This document shows, one piece after another, positions 1 through 5,025 of a stretch of 5,900 nucleotides of DNA. The DNA is taken from contig JBAZQW010000147.1 in the NCBI GenBank assembly GCA_041645005.1, positions 1 to 5,900 on the forward strand, written 5' to 3'. The translations under genes and the position numbers were made by a program. Each line of letters begins with the position of its first letter. Position 1 is the first letter of the stretch. The notes below the pieces were generated by a model that saw only the letters and a program-made list of their open reading frames with translations, ran no database searches and was not told where the DNA came from. The DNA comes from Pelotomaculum_B sp041645005. Lineage in GTDB: Bacteria > Bacillota > Desulfotomaculia > Desulfotomaculales > Pelotomaculaceae.

Positions 1-418
1 TCACCGAACCATCCAGGACCATGTGCACCACGTAGCTTATCTTCAATGCCAGGGTGCCGCTGATGATTATGTGGCCCGGCCTGATGGCATAATTTTTCAC
101 TACGGCCTGGTGATCTATGGATAATATGTCTTCCCGGCTGATCTTCGAGCTAAAATTGATAAAAGAGGTTAGCTCTACCTCATTGGTAAATAATTTAGCT
201 GGTTTAAAGATATGTTTTTGATCTAAATCTGACGACACTACGGCAAAAAGTTTTAGTAACGCCTCTATCCTCAGATCGCCGTTATCCATAAGTGAAGGTT
301 CAATTTTCTCCACCCGCTGGTAAACCTCGACTTCAGAAACAGGCATGGTTACCCCGATTGAACTTGACCATTCGATGTCCTTTTCAATTATATCCATGGA
401 AGGATTCTGCTCGGCCAT
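1..418 (-). CDS. SPOCS/DUF3794-like sporulation protein, N-terminal part (runs off left edge)
   Basis: An open frame of 139 codons starts at the ATG at 416-418 and is still open at base 1, so the C-terminus is missing. A GGGAGG ribosome site lies 7 bases before the ATG. The protein has a short acidic N-terminus and then two similar beta-rich units, roughly residues 28-62 and 97-131. Each has a valine/isoleucine-rich strand, a Gly or Asn-Gly turn and a second strand (DLRIEALLKLFAVV; HIIISGTLALKISYVV). The second matches the usual pattern of the SPOCS (DUF3794) domain, in which a pro-Gly-lys/his segment leads into a 'v-GTL-v-I-YV' strand. Proteins with this domain (for example SipL of Clostridioides difficile) act in spore coat assembly. 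No signal peptide or membrane segment is seen. The neighbouring coat genes support a sporulation role. The family call is from pattern memory; whether a LysM domain follows cannot be seen. Confidence 0.62.
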   Translation of the reverse strand, partial: MAEQNPSMDIIEKDIEWSSSIGVTMPVSEVEVYQRVEKIEPSLMDNGDLRIEALLKLFAVVSSDLDQKHIFKPAKLFTNEVELTSFINFSSKISREDILSIDHQAVVKNYAIRPGHIIISGTLALKISYVVHMVLDGSV

Positions 419-490
419 TCAAAAGCCTCCCTGCTTTTTGTAATCTTTGTTTTAGTTTTGCCCAAAAAATAAAAATTACCGCGAAAAATT

Positions 491-518
491 AAAAAGACGC
501 CCGGTAAACAGGCGCCTT
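491..518 (-). terminator. Factor-independent terminator after the cotF-like gene
   Basis: On the minus strand, AAGGCGCC (518-511) pairs with GGCGTCTT (501-494), giving 8 pairs with one G-T wobble and a 9-base loop. A run of five T follows (495-491). It starts 10 bases after the stop codon of the CotF-family gene, so it should end that transcript and separate it from the SPOCS-like gene downstream, which would then need its own promoter or read-through. Confidence 0.75.
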
Positions 519-528
519 GCTTTCTTTT

Positions 529-876
529 TTACTGTATCGCCCCTGGGTTGTAGGGAAATTGAGTCTGGTTATTGACAAACTGCTGGTAAGTTTGCTGCAA
601 TTTCTGGGGTTGTTCCGGCTCCAGCTGGTACCAGCCTTTTCTAAACATAATATTGAACATATCCCTCGTTTGGGTGTGGGTTTCAACAAGTATGGACATA
701 ACATCATTGTGCAGTGTCCGGTGGCTGGCCTCGGTGGCAAAAGTATTGTAATTTTCAGTGATGTGCTTTAAGCTGGATAGCGCATCGTTGACAATATCCC
801 TGTCATTAAATTGTGGACCCTTTACCTGCGACAGCTGGCCTGACTGGAGATTTTGAACCTTTCCTTGCTGCATCAT
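529..876 (-). CDS. Spore coat protein, CotF family
   Basis: A 115-aa protein with the Coat F domain (PF07875 type) over about residues 24-85. Visible family hallmarks are NDRDIVNDALSSLKHITENY, FATEAS, the mid-helix acidic ETHTQ stretch, and MFRKGWYQ at the end of the helical core. This family has a ferritin-like helical bundle and is a coat component of Bacillus and clostridial spores; it would be made in the mother cell and deposited on the spore surface. The N-terminal 20 residues are Gln/Gly-rich, and the tail after residue 85 is Gln-, Asn- and Pro-rich, as in many coat proteins. Two ATG codons stand in tandem (876-874 and 873-871) behind an AGAGGTGAG ribosome site; the first is taken. It lies 14 bases after the small coat-like gene, so the two are co-transcribed, and a terminator follows. 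Length is normal for single-domain CotF proteins. Confidence 0.92.
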   Translation of the reverse strand: MMQQGKVQNLQSGQLSQVKGPQFNDRDIVNDALSSLKHITENYNTFATEASHRTLHNDVMSILVETHTQTRDMFNIMFRKGWYQLEPEQPQKLQQTYQQFVNNQTQFPYNPGAIQ

Positions 877-890
877 TTTCTCTCACCTCT

Positions 891-1175
891 CTATCGGTTG
901 GCCGTATTGGCTTGATTAGTATGATTGAGCAACCTCAGGTAGTGGCTCAGGTGCATATGTCCGTTCCTGTCAAGAGCCATCTGGATTTCCGGGTCTGTGG
1001 CTTCCCGGGCAAAATGGAAACATTTCTTCATAGCGGTGAGCTCCCAGGACAGCGCATCCTCAAGGTAAAGGTGGTCTTTGGTGGAAATTACCCTGGGCGG
1101 TTCCGGCATTATTTGCTGCTGTTGAAACTGGTTTTGTTGAAACTGGCCTTGTTGAAACATCGTGTTCATTTGCAT
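891..1175 (-). CDS. Small Gln-rich coat-like protein, probable CotF paralogue
   Basis: A 94-aa protein. Residues 7-21 are a Gln/Phe-rich run (FQQGQFQQNQFQQQQ). Residues 31-85 look like two helices with DALS at 40-43 and FAREA at 55-59. The adjacent CotF protein has DALS at 31-34 and FATEA at 46-50, so the 15-residue spacing is identical; the C-terminal helix of CotF and the GWYQ motif are absent here. This suggests a shortened, diverged Coat F-type or ferritin-like domain. A Cys (52) and several His (54, 73, 75, 78, 85) are present, but no metal site can be claimed. The start at 1175-1173 has GGGGTGA five bases upstream; an in-frame ATG at 1169-1167 is an alternative. It is first in a two-gene unit with the CotF-family gene. 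The role is inferred from context: a spore coat or coat-assembly protein. Confidence 0.75.
   Translation of the reverse strand: MQMNTMFQQGQFQQNQFQQQQIMPEPPRVISTKDHLYLEDALSWELTAMKKCFHFAREATDPEIQMALDRNGHMHLSHYLRLLNHTNQANTANR
1121..1160 (-). repeat. Three tandem 15-base units encoding the Gln-rich segment
   Basis: On the plus strand GTTGAAAC begins at 1121, 1136 and 1151, exactly 15 bases apart; the first two units share GTTGAAACTGG. On the coding strand each unit gives Phe-Gln-Gln plus two variable residues (FQQGQ, FQQNQ). A microsatellite-like in-frame expansion inside the small coat gene is the simplest reading. Confidence 0.8.
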
Positions 1176-1243
1176 TTATATCACCCCGTTCCTTTTTTTA
1201 ATATTCTTTGTCAGAAGTTTGATTTTATTCCTCAATCACATAG

Positions 1244-1357
1244 ATGGTCCTCGTGTCAATGATTCCCACGCTGCTTGCCGATCATTTAAGGAGAGAGGCG
1301 GAAAGATTCGTACAGACTATGGAGAGAAGGTTGGCCGAATTGGCCCAGGTAAATTAA
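1244..1357 (+). CDS. Possible 37-aa small protein or gene remnant
   Basis: From ATG at 1244 to TAA at 1355-1357 the frame reads as a protein-like sequence: a short hydrophobic start (MVLVSMIPTLLA), then a charged amphipathic helix (LRREAERFVQTMERRLAELA). The composition is far more protein-like than the other frames here. However, an in-frame TAG lies directly before the ATG, and no ribosome site is seen before it or before the second ATG (1259). I do not recognise a family. It may be a real small helical protein with poor initiation, or the 3' remnant of a lost gene. It points opposite to both neighbours. Function unknown. Confidence 0.28.
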   Translation: MVLVSMIPTLLADHLRREAERFVQTMERRLAELAQVN

Positions 1358-1370
1358 ACGCTTTTAGCCG

Positions 1371-1386
1371 GGGAACAGGCTGTCCC
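1371..1386. repeat. Imperfect hairpin, GGGAACAGGCTGTCCC
   Basis: GGGA (1371-1374) pairs with TCCC (1383-1386), and CA (1376-1377) with TG (1381-1382), around a bulged A and a GGC loop. No T-run follows, so it is not a typical terminator. GGGACAG/CTGTCCC-type hairpins resemble scattered intergenic repeats of clostridial genomes, which is a recollection and not a test; copy number cannot be seen from this window. Confidence 0.4.
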
Positions 1387-1395
1387 TCGTGTCGT

Positions 1396-1415
1396 CCGGA
1401 ACAATTGTTATCCGG
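1396..1415. promoter_or_regulatory. Near-perfect 20-bp palindrome, possible operator
   Basis: The stretch CCGGAACAATTGTTATCCGG has a perfect 10-base palindromic core (AACAATTGTT, 1400-1409) flanked by CCGG on the left and, after two extra bases, CCGG on the right. This symmetry suits a dimeric DNA-binding protein. No promoter or correctly placed gene start is close: the nearest genes end or start more than 110 bases away, so a regulatory role is a guess. Confidence 0.3.
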
Positions 1416-1481
1416 TTTGGGAAGTCATATTTTATTTCCAATATATTATGATTTTCTTAAATCATGAGATTTACTAAATAG

Positions 1482-1517
1482 AAAAGAACCTGCCGTAATT
1501 TCCTGACAGGTTCTTTT
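1482..1517. terminator. Bidirectional-looking terminator after the DRTGG gene
   Basis: AAAAGAACCTG (1482-1492) pairs perfectly with CAGGTTCTTTT (1507-1517), an 11-bp stem with a 14-base loop. The A/T-rich stem ends give a T-run in both directions. On the minus strand it begins 11 bases after the stop of the DRTGG-domain gene and should end the acyl-CoA synthetase operon. It could also stop any plus-strand transcript from the intergenic region. Confidence 0.85.
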
Positions 1518-1528
1518 AATAAAGTATT

Positions 1529-2587
1529 TTACTCTTCTTTCAGAGATTTCAGGATTAGCCTCCAATCGCAGTGCTGTTCGATATTTTCCACCGCTATGTT
1601 GATTCCTGTGAAGTCACCGGGCCGGATACGCCTGGATACCTCTGAGATTTTTTCGATGGTTGTATAGGTGTCGTAGTGCACCAGAATAAGCGGAACCCCT
1701 TTTTCAGCGGCACGGGCAATAACCTTTACATCCGGGTAAAGCCCGCCGGTTAAAATCAGGGCCGAAGTACTCGTCTCCAGGGTGGCCAGGGCCATGTCCG
1801 CCCGGTCGCCGCCCATGATCACCGCTTTGTTTGCTGAACGGCGCATATATTTTAAAGCGCTTTCCATGGTCATGGCGCCAACGATCACTTCTTCCACCAG
1901 GCGGCCTAAATTTTCTTCTCCAGCCAGCAGTTCGCCTCCCAGCACCTCGTAGTACTCGGAAACCGTGGGTGAGGCGATTTCAGGCCGCATCGGAATGATC
2001 CCGAGCGTCGCGCAGCCCATTTTCTCCAACACCGGCTTAAAGACCCCTTCTGTTTTGGCCAGCACCTGCCGCGGCACGTTGTTGAAGATATGGCCGATTA
2101 ACTTGAGTCCCCTGGCTGCGCAGTTGCTGTTAAAAAAGATAGCCTGATCCACACTCAGGTCGTTTTCAACCTTGACTACGTTTAGAATGTGAGCGTCGAG
2201 CAGGGGGGCCAAGCTGACCACGTCCAGACCGAAGGTTGCTCCCACGTGAGGGAAAGTGGCCGCGTCAATTATGACCACATCAGCTTCTCCGGATATCGCC
2301 TGGAACGACTCTTTTATACTCGCCAGAGCCAGTTCCTGGTTTTTCAGACCGGACAAGTAGGATGTGCCCGCCGTAAAGGGGGCGATCATTTTGACGTCCG
2401 CCTTCATGTCAAGTATTTCATGCATCAACAGGGCGTCGCTGTCTTCATTACCCTGCAACCTGGGCCGGCTTCCCACCGGCTTGAAATAAGTGACGTTAAT
2501 CCCTTCCCTTTTCAGTTTTAAGGCGATTCCCAGGGCGATGGCTGTTTTGCCGCACCCGGCCACACCCGTGACATAAAGATTTTTCAT
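1529..2587 (-). CDS. P-loop NTPase with DRTGG domain (BioD-like, phosphotransacetylase N-terminal type)
   Basis: A 352-aa cytoplasmic protein with two visible domains. Residues 1-235 are a dethiobiotin synthetase-like P-loop domain: Walker A GVAGCGKT at 8-15, FKPVG at 36-40, and a Walker B-like strand ADVVIIDAA at 102-110. Residues about 236-345 form a DRTGG domain, with GGDRADM at 259-265 and LTGG at 279-282. This pairing is found at the N-terminus of long phosphotransacetylases (COG0857), where it is thought to be regulatory; the catalytic acetyltransferase domain is absent here and the length ends cleanly, so this is a stand-alone form, not a truncation. No biotin genes are nearby, so a BioD function is unlikely. 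It follows the acyl-CoA synthetase gene by 9 bases; its ribosome site GAGGTGA overlaps that gene's TGA, implying coupled translation. I infer a nucleotide-dependent sensor or regulator for the partner enzyme; the reaction is unknown. Confidence 0.88.
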   Translation of the reverse strand: MKNLYVTGVAGCGKTAIALGIALKLKREGINVTYFKPVGSRPRLQGNEDSDALLMHEILDMKADVKMIAPFTAGTSYLSGLKNQELALASIKESFQAISGEADVVIIDAATFPHVGATFGLDVVSLAPLLDAHILNVVKVENDLSVDQAIFFNSNCAARGLKLIGHIFNNVPRQVLAKTEGVFKPVLEKMGCATLGIIPMRPEIASPTVSEYYEVLGGELLAGEENLGRLVEEVIVGAMTMESALKYMRRSANKAVIMGGDRADMALATLETSTSALILTGGLYPDVKVIARAAEKGVPLILVHYDTYTTIEKISEVSRRIRPGDFTGINIAVENIEQHCDWRLILKSLKEE

Positions 2588-2596
2588 ATTTTCACC

Positions 2597-4699
2597 TCAT
2601 GATAATGTAATTTTAACATCAAGGGCAGCTACCCCTTTTTCATAAGCAAACACCGGGTTGATGTCTATCTCGGTAATTTCCGGGAAATCTCTGGCCAATA
2701 TCGCCACCCGCCGGATAACCTCGCTGACGGCGGCAATGTCGACCGGCCTTTCACCACGATAGCCTTTTAAAAGCATGTAGGCTTTGGTTTCCGAGATCAT
2801 TTCGGCTATATCAGCGCTGGTCAGGCCGTTGGCCAGCCTGAAAGAAACGTCTTTGATCAGGTTGACGAAGATGCCCCCGAGCCCAAAGCCGATCAAAGGG
2901 CCGAACTGGACATCCCTGGTCATGCCCACAATCAGTTCTATCCCTTTGGGCACCATCTTCTGAATCTCTATCCCGTACGGTACAACGTTGGGCAGGTACC
3001 GGTGCACGGTTTCCATGATGTTCACGTAGGCGTTTTTAACTTCTTCGGGAGTCTGCAGTCCTGCCATAACACCACCTATGTCAGTTTTGTGCAGGATTTT
3101 TGGCGAAGCTATTTTAAGAACGACCGGGTAGCCTATTTTTTCAGCTATTTCCGCCGCCTCGTCAGGGCTCTGGGATAAAGCCGTGGGCGCAACCGCTATG
3201 CCGTAAGCCTCTACGACGTCCGACGCTTCGTTGCCCAAAAGGGCCAGGCGGTTGTCCCTGCTTACGTCATAAAACACCGCCTTGACGGTTTTTTGATCTG
3301 GTTTGAAATCATCTGCTTTTTCCCTGGCGTCCGCCTGCTCTCTCATCTTCCTGTACGCCGACATGCCGGCGATAGCGGCAATGGCAGTCTCGGGCATGGA
3401 AAAGCAGGGGATGCCATTGTCTGTGAGCAGTTTTGTGCCTTCCGCCAGCGCCTGGCCGCCCATATACGCGGCAATCACAGTTTTCTCAGGATAAGCCCTG
3501 CTGAATTCGATTAAAGCCTGTGCTGTTTCAACCGGTTCGGTAACCGCCACCGGGCATAACAATACCGCTACGCTGTCAACATTTTCATCTTTGAAAACTT
3601 TTTCCAGGGCAAATCTAAAACGGTCCGCCTTGGCGTCTCCCAGCACGTCCACCGGGTTGTAGATGCCTGCCTCAGCGGGTAAGTAGGAGCGCAGTTCTTC
3701 GATGGTTTCCTTGGTAAAGCGGGCTATTTGCAGACCGTTCAATTCAGCTCTATCTGTGGCGATAATGCCAGGCCCGCCTGAATTCGTCACCACCGCCACC
3801 CGGTCCCCTTTAGGAACGGGCTGATTGGCAAAGGCTATGGCCAGATCAAGTAGTTCGGACATACTCGACACCCGCAACACACCGCACTTTTTAAAAGCTG
3901 TATCGTAAGCCAGGTTGCTGCCCGCCAGCGCCCCTGTATGGGATGATGCCGCCATCGCCCCGGACTGGCTTGTCCCGGACTTTAAAATAACCACCGGTTT
4001 CTTTTTGGTGACCTCCGGCACTATTTTTAAGAACTCGGGACCGTTGGAAACGTCTTCTATATAGCAGAGGATCACTTTTGTGTTGGGATCGTCCGCCGCT
4101 TCAGCGATAAAGTCCACTTCACTGAGGTCAGCCTTGTTGCCCAGGCTTAATATTTTGCTGTAGCCTATACCGGCTGTTTGGCTCCAGTCCAGGATAGAAG
4201 CCAGGATCGCCCCGCTCTGGGAGATAAAAGCTATCTCTCCTTTGGGAGGAAAGCCTTTTAAGAAAGTGGCGTTGATCGGGGTATGGGTGTCAATGAACCC
4301 GACGCAGTTGGGTCCGAGCATGCGCATGTTGTACTGCCTGCAGATCGATAGAAACTCCTTTTCAAGCTCCGCGCCTTCACGCCCTATCTCCTTGAAACCG
4401 GCTGTGATAACAACCAGGTTTTTAACTCCTTTTTGGCCGCAGGCCAAGGCTACATCCAGCGCTTTGCGGGCGGGGATGGCGAAAATCGCTGTTTCTATGT
4501 CCTCAGGTATTTCAGCAAGGGTGGCAAAACAGGGAAGTCCCAAGACTTCTTTTTCCCTGGAGTTGACCGGGTAAATCCTGCCTTTATAACCACTTTCGAT
4601 CAGGTTTTTTACCAGAGCATTGCCTATTTTCCCTGGTGTGTTGGAAGCCCCAATAACCGCCAGGGACCTGGGGTTGGTAAAACTGCTTGTTTCGCCCAA
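2597..4699 (-). CDS. Acyl-CoA (acetate-CoA) synthetase, ADP-forming, fused alpha-beta
   Basis: A 700-aa cytoplasmic enzyme that converts acyl-CoA + ADP + Pi to the free acid, CoA and ATP, or the reverse. Residues 1-135 are the CoA-binding Rossmann domain (SLAVIGASNTPGKIGN at 12-27; MLGPNCVGF at 127-135). Residues about 150-460 are the succinyl-CoA ligase-like domains; SSHTGALAG at 252-260 carries His254, the expected phosphohistidine. Residues about 480-700 form an ATP-grasp beta part, with LKIASPKILHKTDIGGV ending at 544 (His537 matches the second phospho-transfer His of this family) and the closing EIDINPVFAYEKG motif. All key residues are present and the length is typical of fused forms. 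Start is TTG at 4699-4697, with AGGTG seven bases upstream and no better ATG. It leads a two-gene operon with the DRTGG protein. Substrate (acetate, propionate or an aryl acid) cannot be told from sequence. Confidence 0.95.
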   Translation of the reverse strand: MGETSSFTNPRSLAVIGASNTPGKIGNALVKNLIESGYKGRIYPVNSREKEVLGLPCFATLAEIPEDIETAIFAIPARKALDVALACGQKGVKNLVVITAGFKEIGREGAELEKEFLSICRQYNMRMLGPNCVGFIDTHTPINATFLKGFPPKGEIAFISQSGAILASILDWSQTAGIGYSKILSLGNKADLSEVDFIAEAADDPNTKVILCYIEDVSNGPEFLKIVPEVTKKKPVVILKSGTSQSGAMAASSHTGALAGSNLAYDTAFKKCGVLRVSSMSELLDLAIAFANQPVPKGDRVAVVTNSGGPGIIATDRAELNGLQIARFTKETIEELRSYLPAEAGIYNPVDVLGDAKADRFRFALEKVFKDENVDSVAVLLCPVAVTEPVETAQALIEFSRAYPEKTVIAAYMGGQALAEGTKLLTDNGIPCFSMPETAIAAIAGMSAYRKMREQADAREKADDFKPDQKTVKAVFYDVSRDNRLALLGNEASDVVEAYGIAVAPTALSQSPDEAAEIAEKIGYPVVLKIASPKILHKTDIGGVMAGLQTPEEVKNAYVNIMETVHRYLPNVVPYGIEIQKMVPKGIELIVGMTRDVQFGPLIGFGLGGIFVNLIKDVSFRLANGLTSADIAEMISETKAYMLLKGYRGERPVDIAAVSEVIRRVAILARDFPEITEIDINPVFAYEKGVAALDVKITLS

Positions 4700-4712
4700 A
4701 AAGTTTCACCTC
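4697..4712 (-). promoter_or_regulatory. Ribosome site and TTG start of the acyl-CoA synthetase gene
   Basis: On the minus strand AGAGGTGAAACTTTTTG puts a GAGGTG core seven bases before a TTG codon. The first residues (MGETSSFTNP) lead straight into the conserved CoA-binding strand, so this start gives a full-length domain. No in-frame ATG lies between this point and the conserved core, which fixes TTG as the start. Confidence 0.8.
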
Positions 4713-4848
4713 TCGTATCCGATATTCTAAACTTCCACACAACTCATTTTTTACTCCACTTTCGTCTAGCCGGCCTGGCAGAAACATTACTGGCTATAAC
4801 CTGTCAAAACAGTTTACTAGTCAGCTAACTAAATACAAGGAAGGGAGG

Positions 4849-4881
4849 ATGATGGCAAATCCGGTCTGTTTTTATTTTTAG
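4849..4881 (+). CDS. Possible 10-codon leader peptide
   Basis: ATGATG then eight codons to TAG gives MMANPVCFYF. AAGGGAGG ends at 4848, so spacing to the first ATG is zero and to the second is 3, both shorter than normal. It is 145 bases upstream of the phosphorylase start. It has no run of one amino acid, which argues against classic attenuation. It may be a chance frame; kept because the Shine-Dalgarno-like run is the strongest in an otherwise AT-rich region. Confidence 0.15.
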   Translation: MMANPVCFYF

Positions 4882-4887
4882 GATATA

Positions 4888-4904
4888 TTGTATACTGTAT
4901 GTAC
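4888..4904. promoter_or_regulatory. TGTATACTGTATGTAC element, possible operator
   Basis: A 9-base palindrome ATAC-T-GTAT (4892-4900) overlaps a direct repeat of TGTAT. Half-sites of the GTAT/ATAC type are used by several GntR-family regulators, but the match here is imperfect. It sits between the two divergent genes, where a shared operator would be expected. TATACT (4891-4896) within it could also be a -10 box. Confidence 0.2.
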
Positions 4905-4960
4905 TTCGGATTTTTAACTTGGAATCCTGCATCTTAACTATTATTTACTTTGATATTCAT

Positions 4961-4966
4961 TATAAT
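4961..4966 (+). promoter_or_regulatory. Candidate -10 box (TATAAT) for the phosphorylase gene
   Basis: A perfect TATAAT lies 59 bases before the phosphorylase ATG. The bases 17 upstream (4938-4943, CTATTA) do not match a sigma-A -35 box; TTAACT at 4934-4939 is better but 21 bases away. In such AT-rich DNA a chance TATAAT is likely, so this is tentative. Confidence 0.3.
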
Positions 4967-5013
4967 TATAAAGGAATTTACTAATACGGGTAGAAGTTTT
5001 TTCAAAAACTCCT

Positions 5014-5025
5014 GGGAGGAGCTTT
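5014..5025 (+). promoter_or_regulatory. Ribosome binding site of the phosphorylase gene
   Basis: GGGAGGA (5014-5020) followed by GCTTT gives a strong site with 5-base spacing to the ATG at 5026. Just upstream, AGTTTTT/AAAAACT (4995-5010) can form a small AT hairpin that might affect access to this site. Confidence 0.8.

Larger units (their letters stand above)
1176..1528. other. Intergenic region, no confident gene
   Basis: This 353-base gap lies between the start of the coat unit and the end of the DRTGG gene, both on the minus strand. It must hold the coat-unit promoter, but no clear housekeeping -35/-10 pair is visible. A minus-strand GAATA (1230-1226) and GAATATTA (1206-1199), 19 bases apart, are only loosely like sporulation-sigma boxes. 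The rest holds a short plus-strand reading frame, an imperfect hairpin, a 20-base palindrome, a weak AT stem (1448-1465, ATGATTT/AAATCAT) without a T-run, and the terminator of the neighbouring operon. Confidence 0.6.
4700..5025. other. Divergent intergenic region between the synthetase operon and the phosphorylase gene
   Basis: This 326-base stretch is AT-rich and must carry promoters in both directions. Towards the left operon, the minus strand has TTGACA (4807-4802) but no good -10 at 17 bases, and a weaker TTGTAT/TAAACT pair 16 bases apart further upstream. Towards the right, TATAAT stands at 4961-4966 with no good -35. A strong AAGGGAGG lies at 4841-4848 directly before ATGATG and a 10-codon frame (4849-4881). 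A repeated TGTAT element (4890-4904) sits just after it. An A/T hairpin precedes the phosphorylase ribosome site. No RNA gene or riboswitch was recognised. Confidence 0.55.

Noticed and set aside
813..1262. A 149-codon plus-strand open frame
   Set aside because: It is antisense to both coat genes, has no ribosome site and its translation resembles no family; the minus-strand proteins are clearly real.
1401..1413. Resemblance of the palindrome to the lac operator (ATAACAATT on the minus strand)
   Set aside because: Short chance likeness; no sugar-utilisation gene or promoter adjoins it.
1162..1467. A 101-codon plus-strand open frame across the intergenic gap
   Set aside because: It begins inside the start of the small coat gene, has no ribosome site, and its translation is not protein-like; the protein-like stretch at 1244-1357 is in another frame.
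2189..2521. A 110-codon plus-strand open frame
   Set aside because: It is fully antisense to the P-loop/DRTGG gene, whose motifs are unmistakable.
1529..2587. Dethiobiotin synthetase (BioD) for the P-loop protein
   Set aside because: The C-terminal DRTGG domain and the pairing with an acyl-CoA synthetase fit the phosphotransacetylase-N-terminal family; no other biotin gene is present.
4584..4787. A 67-codon minus-strand open frame upstream of the synthetase
   Set aside because: It overlaps the synthetase N-terminus in another frame and its sequence has no conserved look; the TTG start with a good ribosome site explains the region.
4433..4828. A 131-codon plus-strand open frame overlapping the start of the synthetase gene
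   Set aside because: Mostly antisense to the conserved CoA-binding domain, with no initiation signal.
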